Assembly (NCBI GenBank): GCA_002007465.1 | Contig: LNAC01001227.1 | Location: forward strand, 62,248-126,247 | Direction of reading: 5' to 3' | DNA: 64,000 bases | Source of the DNA: Ailurus styani | Taxonomy: Eukaryota; Chordata; Mammalia; Carnivora; Ailuridae | Shown: piece after piece, positions 43,118-56,022 of the stretch | Layout: each line of letters starts with the position of its first letter | Position numbering within the stretch: position 1 is the first letter of the stretch | Translations under genes and position numbers: made by a program | The notes under the pieces: generated by a model | What the model saw: only the letters and a program-made list of their open reading frames with translations | What the model was told of the DNA's origin: nothing | The model's database searches: none

Positions 43118-43265
43118 ATCTCGATGGCGGCGGTTGAACCAGGGGCCAGTTTGTTCCCAAATGGTGTTCCTCGGCTCTATGCCCTGTTTGCTATGCTTTT
43201 TGTATTTTTTCTCTTTGTCATGTTCTCTCCCTTTTTACTTGAGATAGACCAACATATAAAGAAAT
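43118..43265 (+). pseudogene. Copy 3 transmembrane exon, frameshifted
   Basis: The span and its end phase match the parent, but ten extra bases put the exon start out of frame. An ATG at 43124 opens the correct frame (MAAVEPGASLF...), with a weak -3 position. Confidence 0.65.
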
Positions 43266-43641
43266 GTAAGTACCATAGGGGATCTTAGCACACAGGGAAA
43301 TGAGATGTATGAGAGAATGTGTATATGGAGGGAGGAGAAGGTATACATTATAAAGTGGGGGACATGGAAACAATGTCTGCTCTTCTTTGATCTTCAAGGT
43401 CTTGTTGACCCCAGGCTAAAGATTTTAGAAATAATAATCTTATATATGATGGAAGTACCCAAGGGACATAGGTCAGGACTGGACTAGGCAGCCCATTTGT
43501 GGTACATCTGTGGAGCATGGGGAGGTATCTACGGCCTTGCCTGAGTTGACATAAGGCCCAGGTAGAAGGATCTAGGAAACTCTAAGGATATGTGAAGGAA
43601 TTTTCAGATGAAGCTTTCTGACTCACCATGCTTTGTCTTAG

Positions 43642-43728
43642 TCTTGCTTAGATGCAGGTATTCTCTGCATAATGCTGTGCGTAAGAATAAAGAAAATGAG
43701 ATAAAGATGGACCATCTGGGAAGGCCAG
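43642..43728 (+). pseudogene. Copy 3 tyrosine-exon equivalent
   Basis: Intact splice sites and phase; two codons shorter than the parent. Only one early Tyr remains (RYSLHNAV), and the YEEIDY signal is gone. Confidence 0.65.
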
Positions 43729-45149
43729 GTGAGTATTCTTTGCCTGTCACCTCTGGGCTTATTATGTCCATAAGCTGGGCAGTTCTAGTTACATCCATGG
43801 TCCATGTGTTAGATGGCTGAGAACTACACTCTCAAACCTAGTCTCAGTGAGGCAGCCCCCTCACACTCTGCTGAGCTTAAGAGTTTGTCTTCTCTCTAGG
43901 GAGAACATTTTTCAAGTGGAAAATTCATTCTGAGCCCTCACTAACTTTGTAATCTAAGGTCTCCTGTAGGTCGAAAAGTTTCTCTTTTCTCATGTATACT
44001 TATGATGTTTCTTCTTTTATTGGGGTTCTCTCTCAAGTGATTCAGTGACAAAGCTACCATTTTTTCATGCCCGTGAAAAAATTTGGTGAGTCTTCTCCAG
44101 GCACTTGTTATAAAGTTGATTTTGTGATAGAGGTAAATGCAGAAGGACTTTTTAGGGATAGAATCTTACAAACAGTCTGAGGAGACTGAAAATCCATTGT
44201 TCTGAGGAACACTCTGACCACCAGGTGACCATAATCCCTGAAAATTGTGTAGTCGTTTCTCCAGGCAACGTTAGTTCTTCCCTCCTTTGTGCTATTCTGT
44301 GACTCCCTTGTGAAATTCCAGAGAGATAACCAGATTCTCGGTTTTTTGGTCCTTCAACTTAGACATCATTGAGTTCTTCGTGTCTACCATATCACTCCTT
44401 CAAATATTACGTGTTAAACTTGTTTTCTCTCTGCTATGCAAGGTGAAAGTTGTGGGCTATTTGGTGAGGATTGACTTTTATAGCTCATGTAACATATCCC
44501 ATTACATAATCATTATAACAATTATTATATAGTGACATAGCTATTATATAATGATACCATTATATAGCTTTATTATTAGGTGAGATCTTAGCACAGATAT
44601 TTTGAGAATCAGGCCAAAACACAAGAAAAGGTTGGTCACTGAGGAACAAATCTTTTGAGCTTAAAACATTTCTTATACACTTAAGAGACAGTGATCTCTT
44701 GTGACAAGTATTTCCCAGACAATGGGTCAAGAATAATATATGTAGTCCTGTCCTGCCAGGATTTTTCTGAGTGTTTAATCATGTACAGAAAATTTTATAA
44801 TCTGCATCTCTTTCATTGTTCTGCTGTCCAAAATGGGAGTTACAATCTGCTGGCTTACAGGTGTAATCAAACAATTTTCCTCTTGTTCCAGGCTATCCTC
44901 TGGAGTCACCAAGGAGAGAAGTTCTGGGAAGGAAGGAAGATGGGATGGGAAGAGATCCCTCACTACTCGTGAGGGTAGCAAGAGAGCCCAGGGGTTCTGA
45001 GGTTGAGATCTGTACCCCTGGACCATCAGTTTGAGAGTGGCTGAGCCTCTAAAGAGTCACCTGTGACATCATATCCCAGACATAAGAGGGCTTCTTAGAC
45101 CCTCATTATGTATGTTTATACTGAAAAAAAAGATAATAAATATTTTGAG

Positions 45150-46600
45150 ACTCTCAGAAAAGTTCTACATTACCAGGAATTTTTTGTTGAACTTTTAACT
45201 TTTAACACTCAGTTGCTTGTAGTCAGTCCAAATCCCAAACAAATTTCCCACTTCCGGGTGAAATCCTAGGTGAATGACTTATGCTATCTTATTCTTCTAA
45301 ACCAACATGTAGAGTCATTCTTTCAGGGGAAGAAAAGCTCATGGTCTCCATTAGACTAAGCAAACATTCAATCCAGGACCATGGCTGAATCCTTCCTCTC
45401 TCTACCCAAGACGGTCACATGGCTAATTCATCCAAACACATTTAACATGTTCTGTCCAGATTGTTTTCTTACAAAAGTGCCATGCTCCTTTCATATCTTA
45501 CAGTAGAATATAGATTCATGAAGACAGATGCATAGGGAAGGAATTGGTATAGATTTTCTCTTTCTACCCAAAGCTTCATGGCTGCCCCAAATGGTTTATT
45601 ATCTAGTGAAACTATTTTCATCTAAGTTCCTCCACATAATTCTCTCATTCTTACCTATTTACCTGCTCTTCCTCTCTGTTCTTCTCTTTTAACCATCTTT
45701 GTCATGATGGGTCATTAAAGGATCCATGTGGAACCCTCTAGCTGGAGAGGGGTATAAGGGACTGTGGAGAGAGAAAGAGAGAAGGAGAAGGAGGAGGGAG
45801 GAGGGAGGAGGGGGTGGAAGAAGGAGAGAGAAGGAGGGAGGAGTAGGGAGAAGGGAGGGAGAAGAGAGGGGAGGGAAAAAGAGGGGAGTGGTATCCAAGT
45901 TGGAGACATGGGATAGGTTGTTTTGACTTGAAAGGAATTCCTGTCAGTAGAAATGCTAAAGAAAAGTCTGGTACTGTCTGAACAGTTATGTGAGGGATTT
46001 CTACACTGAATAAGAAGTTAAAATTGTCCGGAAAAGTCCCTTCATTGTCTAATACTTACAATAAATTTTGATAAAGAACTGTTGAATACCAATTCACTTT
46101 GAGGTTGATAAAACTGTACGGGTATCTATTAAGAAGAGATTCAATTTAGGGGGGTCTGCATCTGTGTCTTTGAAGGGGGGGTCTCTTGGTATGTTCTTTT
46201 TTTCTTCACAAATGCTCCTGCAGTTTCTGTGGCACATTCTTTTTCTCCATTTTCCATTTTATTCTCTTTGTATATATTATTTATTAACTTTTATTGATTC
46301 TTTTTTAATATCTGGATCATTTAAAAAAGCTTTAAATAATTTTTCTTGCCTTCATTTCTGGGCTTATGCATGTCTTTCCTATTTCTGATTCCTAAATTTC
46401 CGATTATTTCCTACTGAGTGTAATTTCTTTCACTTTCTCTTTTTTTCTGTCTATCTGCGCAAAAAATTTCTTGCAGATGTTTCATCCTTCATGTTTCACT
46501 ACTTTGGAGTGATAGAATACAACTCCAAGGCCCTATGGCTCTGCTCCCCAAAATGTAATCCTTCCCAGGGTTAAATGAGTGTACGGAGACCCAGGGTTCT
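45150..46600. other. Stretch after copy 3, no gene recognised
   Basis: It includes the purine tract at 45762-45892 and AT-rich sequence around 46200-46480. Nothing coding was recognised. Confidence 0.4.
45762..45892. repeat. GGA/GAAG-rich polypurine tract
   Basis: About 130 bp of almost pure A/G on the + strand with GGAGGAGGGAGG units. Open frames across it are only a by-product. Confidence 0.9.
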
Positions 46601-47370
46601 AAAATTAGACATCAAACACAGAGCCCTCTAGGTATTTAAAGCAGGAAGTGGTTTACTACAGGAAATTGTGTGCTTACAAAATCTTCAACATGAAGTTTCA
46701 AAAACCCCAGGAAACCACTGCTAAAGGTCACCCTGCTGCAAAACCAAGGCCAGCAATTTTCAGAGCAAGTGGAAAGGCCCCCACATATGGGAGAACCTAG
46801 CCTGCTGGAACCTAGCCCAGATTCCACCTGTCCAGTCTTGTGGGAAATGTAGTACTCAGTCTTCCAGCCCCTGCTGTTCAGGGAAAGCATACAAAAGGAC
46901 GAGAATGGGGGGGAATTGGCAGGAGGTCATGCAGCTGGGTTGCCTATCCAGGGCAAAGAGAGCATCGCTAGTTATCTTCAGCAGAAAACTTCAGCTTACA
47001 TGACGATACTCTTTCTGTTCTTTCTCTGTTCTCCACAGGGATTCTTCAGGCTGCTGGGTGGGAGGCGGGGGAGGGGGTCCTTAACAATTGCCCAAGATGA
47101 GAACCCACCCTTTCGATATTAATTCCAATAAGGGAAACCATTGTCTTTCTCACCTTTCTAGAAGCACACCACAATCACAATAGCTTTCCATTTATTTTCC
47201 TCAAATATTGGTTATTTAAATCTATATGTCTTCATGTGTGCTGCACCAATGTTCTAGTCTTAAAATCCTTCCCAGGAAACTATTGCTCTTCCAAAATGTT
47301 CCCTGAGTGGAGGTAGCCATGATGTATTTGTTTATTTATTATTTTTTATAAGAATATTTAATAAGAGTTT
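46601..47370. other. Probably old interspersed repeat, unclassified
   Basis: 46620-46880 has the feel of a reversed LTR or MER-type repeat ('aggaagtggtttactacagg'), but I cannot name it. There is no gene. Confidence 0.3.
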
Positions 47371-47375
47371 CAGAA

Positions 47376-47568
47376 TTTTTTTTTTAAGATTTTATTTATT
47401 TATTTGACAGAGACACAGCGAGAGAGGGAACACAAGCAGGGGGAGTGGGAGAGGGAGAAGCAGGCTTCCCGCTGAGCAGGGAGCCTGAGGCGGGGCCGAT
47501 CCCAGGACCCTGGGACCATGACTTAAGCTGAACGCAGACACTTAACGACTGAGCCACCCAGGCGCCCC
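47376..47568 (-). mobile_element. CAN-SINE
   Basis: Reverse, full-length, ending gagccacccaggcgcccc; target duplication unclear. Confidence 0.92.
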
Positions 47569-47962
47569 AGTCTGATGTATTTATTAAGAGATATACATTG
47601 CCACTCAACTTCTGGGACTTAAATTGAGATTTAAACTAGCCTGAGAGTTTTCTTCCTGAGCAAAGATGGTTACTTCCCTTGTATTTGTATAAACAAAGAG
47701 TTTATCATGGTTCATTTCCAAAGCCAAAAGGAGTAATCTCTTCTGCTAAAGATGCGCTGGAGTAACGCTTCCAGAAGGTTGTTTACTCCTCAATTACCAT
47801 TCCTTTGAAAAAATAATGCTAAATATCAAATGAAAAAGAGGTTCCACTGAACTATTACTACTTTCTTTCTATATAATCTTCATATACATTTAAATGTCAA
47901 CACCCCACATTTTTCTCCTTCAGCATCTTAGATCGTGATATTAGAGTTATAGTTTCAAACAT

Positions 47963-48028
47963 TGTATTTATTTATTATTTATTTTTAGAGAGGGAGAGAG
48001 GTGGGGAGGGGCAGAGGGAAAGAGAGAG
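47963..48028 (-). mobile_element. Truncated CAN-SINE
   Basis: Only the A-tail side and GA-rich part ('tttttagagagggagagagg') of a reverse SINE, abutting a second complete one. Confidence 0.7.
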
Positions 48029-48223
48029 AATCTTTTTAAGCTTTTTTATTTATTTATTTTACAGAGAGAGATTGCAAGTAGGCAGAGAGGCAGGCAGAGG
48101 GAGAGGAGGAAGCAGGCTCCCTGCCGAGCAGAAAGTCCAATGCGGGGCTCGATTCCAGGACCCTGAGATCATGACCTGAGCCGAAGGCAGAGGCTTTAAC
48201 CCACTGAGCCACCCAGGTGCCCC
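48029..48223 (-). mobile_element. CAN-SINE
   Basis: Reverse, full-length, ending gagccacccaggtgcccc, directly next to a truncated SINE of the same orientation. Confidence 0.92.
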
Positions 48224-49177
48224 TTGCTGCAGCTTTTCTTATTCTTCCCTAAGCTTTTTGGCCCCCAGATGATACTCTTCTACTACCAAGCTAGATTAAT
48301 TTTATCTCTCTTCCACATAAGCACACAATTCTCTTTCATTCTCACCTGTTTACCAAGTCCTGCTGCTTCTTTGCTCTTCCTCTCTGTCCACCGCTCTTGA
48401 CCACAGGTGATATCTCTGTCACAGTTCTGAAGCATTCTATTGTTTGCCTGTGCAATTATAACTGTTCCACAGTTCAGATTATGGAACTAATCTTCCCCCT
48501 TTTCAGGCTATGTTCCACTGTCCATCATATGTAGCCTAACCATGTTTCAACATGTTCTTGCTTTGTATAAAGGTCTCTGTAGGCTCTTCATCAACTATAT
48601 TAGTGCTTTTATACTGTAGCATTCATTGGATTAACTTTCAAACTGAAAGGGAATAAAGATTCCCTGGTGTAATCTCTGTAATTTTGAAGAAGCACATTTT
48701 AAGAAGCATATAAGACAAAGACTCTTGGCTCACTCCCCAAATCTGTGCTTTTCTTCTTCCTGGGCACATGGCTTTTCAGCAAGAGGCTATGTTTCTTAAC
48801 TTCCCCTGCAGCAAGGAGCAACTATGTGCCTAAATGTTAACCAATAGAACACTAACAAATGATCCATGTTAAATCCATGTCATTGGCTAAAAGGAAAATG
48901 TTTTCTCTGTTCTTGAGTTGGAAATGGAACCAAGGTCACTGTAGAAGTCCTGTTTAGAGTAAGGAGAACAGCTTTTCTAGCCAGGATTCTTGGGGGGTAA
49001 TTTGTAGAGTACAGACCAACTCTTGCTGCTGTACGCTTCCCTTAGAGAGAATAAACTTTGTTCATTAATCACCATATTTTTTGGCCTCTTTGCTAGAGTT
49101 GCCTGGCCTTTACTATAACTTTACACTCTTCTGTGCATGGTATTTAGTGTATCACAAGAACTGTTGACCCAGTGCTT
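48224..49177. other. Stretch with possible old MER-type repeat
   Basis: 48780-49060 resembles an old DNA or LTR repeat ('cttcccctgcagcaaggagc', 'gagaataaactttgttcatt'). The rest is unassigned. Confidence 0.3.
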
Positions 49178-49191
49178 AAAACACCACAGTT

Positions 49192-49398
49192 TTGTTTTGT
49201 TTTTTAAAGATTTTACTTATTTATTTGACAGAGAGAGAGAGAGAGAACGAGAGAGAGAACACAAGCAGGGGGAGTGGGAGAGGGAGAAGCAGGCTTCCTG
49301 CAGAGCAAGAAGTCAGATGTGGGGCTCGATCCCAGAACCCTGGGATCACGACCTGAGCTGAAGGTAGACGCTTAACGACTGAGCCACCCAGGCACCCC
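49192..49398 (-). mobile_element. CAN-SINE
   Basis: Reverse, full-length; perfect 14-bp duplication AAAACACCACAGTT (49178-49191 and 49399-49412). Confidence 0.95.
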
Positions 49399-49412
49399 AA
49401 AACACCACAGTT

Positions 49413-50822
49413 CTTAACTTAATAGACAAGGACCACCACAATCAGACTCACTGTACCTGACATGCAGCTTAAGCACCAGTGTTCATGTCTCTACTTACAT
49501 CACCTATATCTCAATATCGACATAGACACCTATCTATAAATAGAGACTTTTTTTTTTTTACTATTATCTGGGCACTGGAATCCTTTATTCAATTTCTTTT
49601 TTTTCCCCCTCAATTCATACCAGTGTTCACTATTCCTTTCCCTGAATGGTCTTCCTCTATAAATGTCCTGTACTTTTCCTCTTTCTCAGGTACTCCTTTT
49701 GCACTTAACAGTTTACCTCAAAACTGTTGAATCAAAGAGAATCAAAAAATGTATAAGGCTTGAGAACAAAATTAATTTGTTTTTTACTCACATAGCAGAC
49801 TTATTTGGTGCTGCTGCTTATGGGACTTCTTTCCATCCTGTGGCTCCTCCACCCATTGGATGGCCAGTCATCTGTCTTTGCTCCGTGGAAAGGGGAAAGA
49901 GCGTGGACAATGCTTGGAGTGGCCCACATTCCATTGGTGAGATTCAGTCACGTAATCACACCTAGTTGTAGGAACTGCTGAGAAATATAGCTGATGCATA
50001 TACTAAAAATCATATTACTTTTAAGAAGGGGATGGAGTAGGGTGTGCCACTAATGATCCTGTTAAGGAGATAGAGGGGAATGCATAAAGAACTCCTCACC
50101 TTGACATATCACAATCGAACTGCTAAAAAGCAAAGAGAAAAATCTCAAAAACAACAAGAGAAATATGGATTACCATGTACAAGAACACAATATGATTTAT
50201 GCTAGAATTAATGGATGTTCAAAGAAAAATTATGTATTAAGAATGAAGAATCTTTATCTTACATAGATGAACAATATACATTCCCTTATATTCCAGACAC
50301 AGATATACAAAAGACTGACAAAACATTCTAAAACATTAACAGTAATTATCTCAGAAGAGTAGGATTATTAATATTTATTATTGTCCTTTTAATATTTTCC
50401 ATATATTTTATGAAACATGTATTCATTTTCTAATAAAAAAACTAAAGTTTCCATAATTAGAAAATAGGGATATTAGCAATTTTATAAAGGAAACATTTTA
50501 GCGAAGAACAAAATATTAATTAAACATATCTTAATAAGTCAGGGTTAAATTTTAATATTTAAATTCTCTATTACATTTCTGCATAATATTTACTGCAAAC
50601 ATAATGTGTGGCTAGCTCCTGGGATTTACATCAAATCTAAGGGACTAGGATCTTGCTCTCTCTTGATAAGAAGCTTTCAAAACAAGCTTCTCTTAGAACT
50701 GGGTTAGTTTTTCTTTCTGATCAGATTCACGGACCAAAGTGTCCTGATTTATAATATCCCCAGCCTCTTGAGAGCAGAGACCCTAAATAAACAAAAGCTG
50801 TTTGGGGGCTTAAAGATTTAAG
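49413..50822. other. AT-rich stretch, nothing recognised
   Basis: No gene or named repeat I can support. Confidence 0.35.
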
Positions 50823-50835
50823 TTTTCCCTTATCA

Positions 50836-50960
50836 GGGCACCTGGCTGTCTCATTTGGAAGAGCAAGGTTCTCTTGATTTCCAGGTCGTGAGTTCAAACC
50901 CCACTTTGGGCAGACAGAGATTCCTAAAAATAAATATACTGAAAAAAATTAAAAATAAAA
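50836..50960 (+). mobile_element. Old short CAN-SINE
   Basis: Forward short type ('gggcacctggctgtctcatt', 'cgtgagttcaaaccccactt') with flanks TTTCCCTTATCA on both sides (about 50824 and 50962). Confidence 0.85.
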
Positions 50961-51143
50961 ATTTCCCTTATCATGTCCTAGTCTTCCTTTTCTCTAATAC
51001 ATCCCTTATAAGAGCTCCATGAAGCCTATTGCTTTTTCCAAAATTACTTTACTTTTGAGATTGTAATCTACTACAATTCCTATGGGAAGCACAATATGCT
51101 CAAAATCCAAGGAAGCTAAACTAGAAGCAAGAGCAATTGACCA

Positions 51144-51322
51144 GGGCGCCTGGGTGGCTCAGTTGTTAAGCATCTGCCTTCAGCTTAGGTCATGAGCCCA
51201 GGGTCCTGGGATCAAGTCCCTGCTTAGCAGGGAGCCTGCTTCTCCCTCTCCCACTCCCCCTGCTTGTGTTCTCTCTCTCGCTGTCTCTCTCCCTCTCTGT
51301 CAAATAAATAAATAAAATCTTA
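51144..51322 (+). mobile_element. CAN-SINE
   Basis: Forward, full-length, starting gggcgcctgggtggctcag. Confidence 0.93.
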
Positions 51323-51446
51323 AAATTAATTCATTAATCTTCAAAAAGTCTTTAGTTCAGACTCTAATAACTCTGAATTTATGATTAATGAGGTTGAGAC
51401 AGGGCAGAGATGCTCCTTTGCTTCATATGATAACTAATGTGCCAAG

Positions 51447-52088
51447 TGTAATGGGATGAATCGTGTCCCCCAAAGTGCATATGTTGAAGTATTAACCCCT
51501 AGTACCTCAGAATATGCCTGTATTCGGAAGTAGGGACTTTAAAAGGGTAACTGGGAAAAATGAGGTCATTTGGGTGAGTCCTAATCCAATATGACCTATA
51601 TCCTTACAAGAAGGGAAGATTAGGGCCTAAACACACACAGTTCAAGGAATGAACATGTGAGGACACAGAGAGACGGTGGTCATCTATGAGCCAACGAGAG
51701 GCTTCAGAAGAAACTAAACCTACTGACATCTTTACCTTGGACTTCTAGCCTACAAAATGGTGAGAAAGTACATTCCTGTTGTTTAAACCACCATGTCTGT
51801 GGTTTTGTTTGTTTTGGGTTTTGTTTTGCATTTTTGTCTGTGGTAAATATATATATATATTTTTTAAATATTTTATTTGTTTATTTGACAGAGAGAGAGA
51901 TCACAAGTAGGCAGAGAGGCAGGCAGAGAGAGGAGGAAGCAAGCTCCCTGCTGAGCAGAGACTCCCATGTGGGGCTCGACCCCAGGACCCTGAGATCATG
52001 ACCTGAGCTGAAGGCAGAGGCTTAACCCACTGAGCCACCCAGGCACCCCAATCTGTATATTGTAATGGCAGTCTTAACACATTGATAG
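51447..52088 (+). mobile_element. MLT1/MST-type LTR split by a CAN-SINE
   Basis: 'gaatcgtgtcccccaaagtg', 'catatgttgaagtattaacc', 'ccttggacttctagcctaca' are MaLR LTR phrases. The end resumes after the SINE at 52050 ('attgtaatggcagtcttaac'). Confidence 0.75.
51861..52049 (-). mobile_element. CAN-SINE nested in the MLT1-type LTR
   Basis: Reverse, full-length, ending gagccacccaggcacccc; inserted beside a short (TA)n run. Confidence 0.92.
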
Positions 52089-52524
52089 ACTAAGCACAAT
52101 GCTAAACTAAATAAAATTGTTGAGGGAAAATGTTTTCTAACATAGAAACTTAATTTTAAGTATGTTAAAAGTTACATTTGTAGTATCTATTTGCCAAGAA
52201 TAATTGTGCTAATTCAAATTAACTGGTTATTAAAATTGGTTTAGAATAACCTAGACTTAACACTTTGTTCACTACATCATATAGATGGAAACATAAGGCA
52301 TACATTTAAAGAATACATTTTAGTTTAAGCTTTTCACTGACCTTTTCCAGATAGAGACATTAATATCATCATCAATAACTAAGGAAAGGCATATGAGTAG
52401 GAAGGAAGCCTCAAACATAAATACTATTAAATCTTGGCATTACTGACAATGGTAACTACTACATCATGTCTAGGCTAGTTACCATCTAAATGGTTTTCAT
52501 GTACTTCCCTGCTAATTTTCCTTC

Positions 52525-52717
52525 TTTTTTAAAAGATTTATTGATTTATTTTAGGAGCTGTTGGGGGAGGGGCAAAGGGAGACCGAGAGAGAAACCCAAG
52601 CAGACTTTGTGCTCAGTGTGGAGCCTGATGCAGTGCTCAATCCCAACACCCCAGGATCACGACCTGAGCTGAAACCAAGAGTCAGATGCCCAACTGACTG
52701 AGCCACCCAGGTGCCCC
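52525..52717 (-). mobile_element. CAN-SINE, diverged
   Basis: Reverse element ending gactgagccacccaggtgcccc. The middle is diverged. Confidence 0.9.
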
Positions 52718-54395
52718 TTGCCTCTGATTTTTTCTAACATTTTTCTCTTATTGGTAATTGAATATATATTTTGAGAGGAAAAAAAAGAGAAATTCACGCT
52801 CATTCACTTGAATAATTGGAATTTGGAATAATTTTATGCTGATGATCCCTGAATATTGTATAATAAAAATCAGGAGGTATGACATATGTCTGCACTCAGG
52901 TATTTATTTACTCCCATAGAAACATTCAGAATTAACTCTGGATGACATAGAAATGATATTTTCAGGATTGCTAGTTTACCCATGCTGGGAATTAGGAAGT
53001 TTTCTCAATGTTGCTTATAAAGCATTGTGCTTTCTAGTATGTGCCTTCCACAAGTTCAATTCCTTTCTTCATCATGTCTGGACCACCCTCTCTACCCTGG
53101 ATACAGGCCATGAGTGATAAGATCTTGTTAAACTTTCTGATTCCTTGACACTTAAACAAAAATCATCAGCAAGCTGAATTCTAATAAGTGATGATCTTAG
53201 AACTTGAGAGAAAACATTGTTCATTTCATGCCAGAACTCCAGGTTGACTCAGACATTTTTTCTCATCTCAGTACTGGTAGGTGTTTTAGAATTGCCCTTC
53301 GAATATATATGTGTATATATTTATCTTTAAATATACATGTGTATAAATATAATACATGACATCATCACATAATGAGTGTTTGTTTTTCTAAATCTTTAGA
53401 GTTTGTTTATTATGCTAATGTTTTCTTACCAGACAAAGCCACCTACATTCAACAAATATTGAGCAAGTATCGTGTGTTAAGCACTGGAGATTAAAAAAAT
53501 AAAAGGGTAATTTCAATGTTCTGAATCTGGGTTGTACTTAAGAGAATGAAGAGTGAATATCCTACTCTGTGTAATAAAAATAAACAGAAATTCTAGGAAT
53601 GGAAGTTATTAATGAGCAGTGTTCAAAGCTGAGATCTAATTATCTTCTACCTTAGTGATACACGATCCATAACTTCAGCCAATGCTCAGTCCTGATAAGT
53701 TCTGTAAGCTTTCTATAAGAACAACTTCCTCATCACCCATCCTCTTTCCCAGAAGGAAACTGAATGTTTAACAGACTGAGGAAGCCAGTCCCATAATACA
53801 CACGGTAATGTAAAGATAGGGGAAAAAAGTATGCTGAATTCTGTGACAGTAGGAGATCTCTTTGTTGAGTTTCAGTGATTGAGTAATGCTTCTCAAATTA
53901 CCTAGTGGGCTTTGGAAGCCTGAAGTCATCTGGCAACTTCCAAGGGAGGGGAAACTTCCAGCAAGCAGAGCTATATGGCGGGCATCTTCACAATCCTGGG
54001 TGCGAGTGCCATCTAAAAGAAAGGTAAAATCATCCGTATTACCTAGTAGGAAAATACCTCCCTACAGAGGGAGGAGCTTTGAGGTGCAGTCTTTGAGCAG
54101 CTGGGAAAATACAATAGAGCAAGGAATGCTTATCACATAACTGAAGAAGATGTGCAGATACTGTTTCAAAGTAAAACATTGAATTATGAAATTTAAAAGG
54201 GTAAATCATTAAGCCAGTATCAATAAAAGTGCAGTTATAATTAGATAATCAGATTTGCTCCCAATGTCTTGAAAGCCTAAGACTGTAATCTACATGTATA
54301 TAAATATCACAGTCCCATTCAGAGCAGAATGAAGAGCGATGGAGAATTGTCTATGGATGTAGAAATTTAGGTAACTGAATATTAATAAGGCTGAC
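52718..54395. other. Intergenic stretch, nothing recognised
   Basis: Mostly AT-rich. An open frame at 53886-54140 shows no domain or splice signals I can support. Confidence 0.35.
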
Positions 54396-54900
54396 TTAGA
54401 CTGGATCCATTAAGAGTGACTGTCTGAACTTCTGGCTTCCCATCTGCTATGTAAGAAGCTTGGGGTTCATCATTCCTATCCATACAACAAGAAAAAAAGC
54501 TGAACAAATTGAAAACCACCACCATTTCCTGGATTTGCTAGAGCATTGAGGTCGCAGGGCAAACTGTGGCTCCCCCCAAATTAGAGACTGGCAGATAGAG
54601 ACAGAGTACGACTCATTGGAACAGAAGCCCACGAGCAGAAAGCTCTGTGGGAACCAGTCATGGTGGAGGAACACCTTCACCACTATTGACAAATCGCTGG
54701 AGGCTCAGTGTGGATGAACTCAGGGGTCCCACACTTCTCTGAGTTTTACCTTTAGGAGCTGTACCAGCTTCTCACAGTGAAGACGAGAGAAAATCCCCTT
54801 GTGATTCTAGCAGGCAAAAAAAAGAAAAGTAACCATTTGGAAAAAAACAAAAAAAAGCCTGGAACATTCAGTTTTTTTTTTTAATTAAAAAAATTTTTTT

Positions 54901-55095
54901 GGGCGCCTGGGTGGCTCAGTGGGTTAAAGCCTCTGCTTTTGGCTCAGGTCATTATCTCAGCGTCCTGGGATCGAGGCCCACATCGGGCTCTCTGGTCAGC
55001 AGGGAGCCTGCTTCCTCCTCTCCCTTTCTCTCTGCCTGCCTCTCTGCCTACTTGTAATCTCTCTCTCTGTGTCAAATAAATAAATAAAATCTTTA
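54901..55095 (+). mobile_element. CAN-SINE
   Basis: Forward, full-length, head gggcgcctgggtggctcag; flanked by A/T-run duplication AAAAAAATTTTTTT. Confidence 0.93.
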
Positions 55096-55755
55096 AAAAA
55101 AAATTTTTTTAAAAACAAGATCTGCCCTTAAAGGAAACAATTTGATCAGAACGCAATGGACTGGAACTTTCCCAGAGCCTAAAAGACCTGTGGGCAGGGG
55201 AATATTCAACTTCAGCCCCTTCTGGTCTTCCTGTCTCAACCAAGGGAGGAAGAATACCTGAGCAGCACACCTGAAGGTCACAGCCCTGGGGCACAGGATC
55301 ACCGGGCAGTTGGGACCAGATCATAGGCCTGCAGAAGGCTTCCCCTCCCCGGCCCCCACATCACCACTGCATCCCTGGGCTGCTATATAGTAACAGGGGA
55401 TTGCAACAGAAAGAACCGCTCATCTGAGACATTATCAATGAAGTCACTAAGGAACCCCAAAGACATGGAAGACAACACCACCAGTGAAAATTTTAACCTC
55501 TGACACCTATAGTTTATAGTTAACACTAAACACGGTGCAAACCCTAGCCAGATAAACATCAAACCTTATACTAAACACTTATGTACCTCAATTCCTTTTA
55601 CCCAGCACATCATGTCTGGCTTTCAAGAAAAGATTACAAGGCACAGTGAAAGATAAAAATACAGTTTGAAAAGACAGAGCAAGCATCAGAATGAGACTCA
55701 AATTATGGTAGAGATATTAGAATGATCAGACCAGGAATTTAAAATAAATATGATT

Positions 55756-55925
55756 GGGGTGCTTGGGTGGCTCATGGGTTAAGCATCCAACTCTTGACTT
55801 CAGCTTGCGTCATGATCTCAGGGCCCTGTGGTGAACAGGGATTCTGCTTGAGGATTCTCTCCCTCTGCACCTCCCCCCACTCATGCTCTCTCTGTCTCTC
55901 TCTCAAAATAAATAAATCTTTTTTC
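55756..55925 (+). mobile_element. CAN-SINE, slightly shortened
   Basis: Forward element starting ggggtgcttgggtggctcat, missing part of the middle, directly followed by reversed L1. Confidence 0.88.
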
Positions 55926-56022
55926 CCCTATTATTCTTTTTTATTGTGTTATGTTAGTCACCATACAGTACCTCATTAATTTTTGATGTAGTGTTTCATG
56001 ATTCATTGATTGTATATAACGT
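55926..56022 (-). mobile_element. Short reversed L1 piece
   Basis: 'ttttgatgtagtgtttcatg' and 'attcattgattgtatataac' match the reversed carnivore L1 3' region also seen near 3060-3120. Confidence 0.6.

Larger units (their letters stand above)
43025..45140 (+). pseudogene. Third copy of the WC1-like transmembrane/tail end (copy 3)
   Basis: Same block order as the parent and copy 2. The upstream 43035-43080 matches 30862-30912 (tgtgcc-tgacttca-ccct-ggtga). (1) 43118-43265: hydrophobic exon (LYALFAMLFVFFLFVMF), donor gtaagt, but 148 nt instead of 138, so phase 1 entry meets a stop after seven codons. (2) 43642-43728: acceptor tgtcttag, donor gtgagt, 87 nt, phase 1-1 and open, matching the VYEEIDY exon but reading AVRKNKEN. 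(3) About 44022-44085: SLSSDSVTKLPFF, parental acceptor lost and donor in another phase. (4) From 44893: possible terminal exon after ttccag, open to TGA near 45031. AATAAA at 45131. No SRCR exons precede it. Treated as a decayed duplicate. Confidence 0.72.

Noticed and set aside
43124..43265. Start codon and short membrane protein in copy 3
   Set aside because: The ATG lies inside a frameshifted duplicate exon with a weak start context; more likely chance.
45689..45926. Pro/Ser/Leu-rich and Arg/Glu/Gly-rich open frames
   Set aside because: Translations of a polypurine tract; no exon signals.
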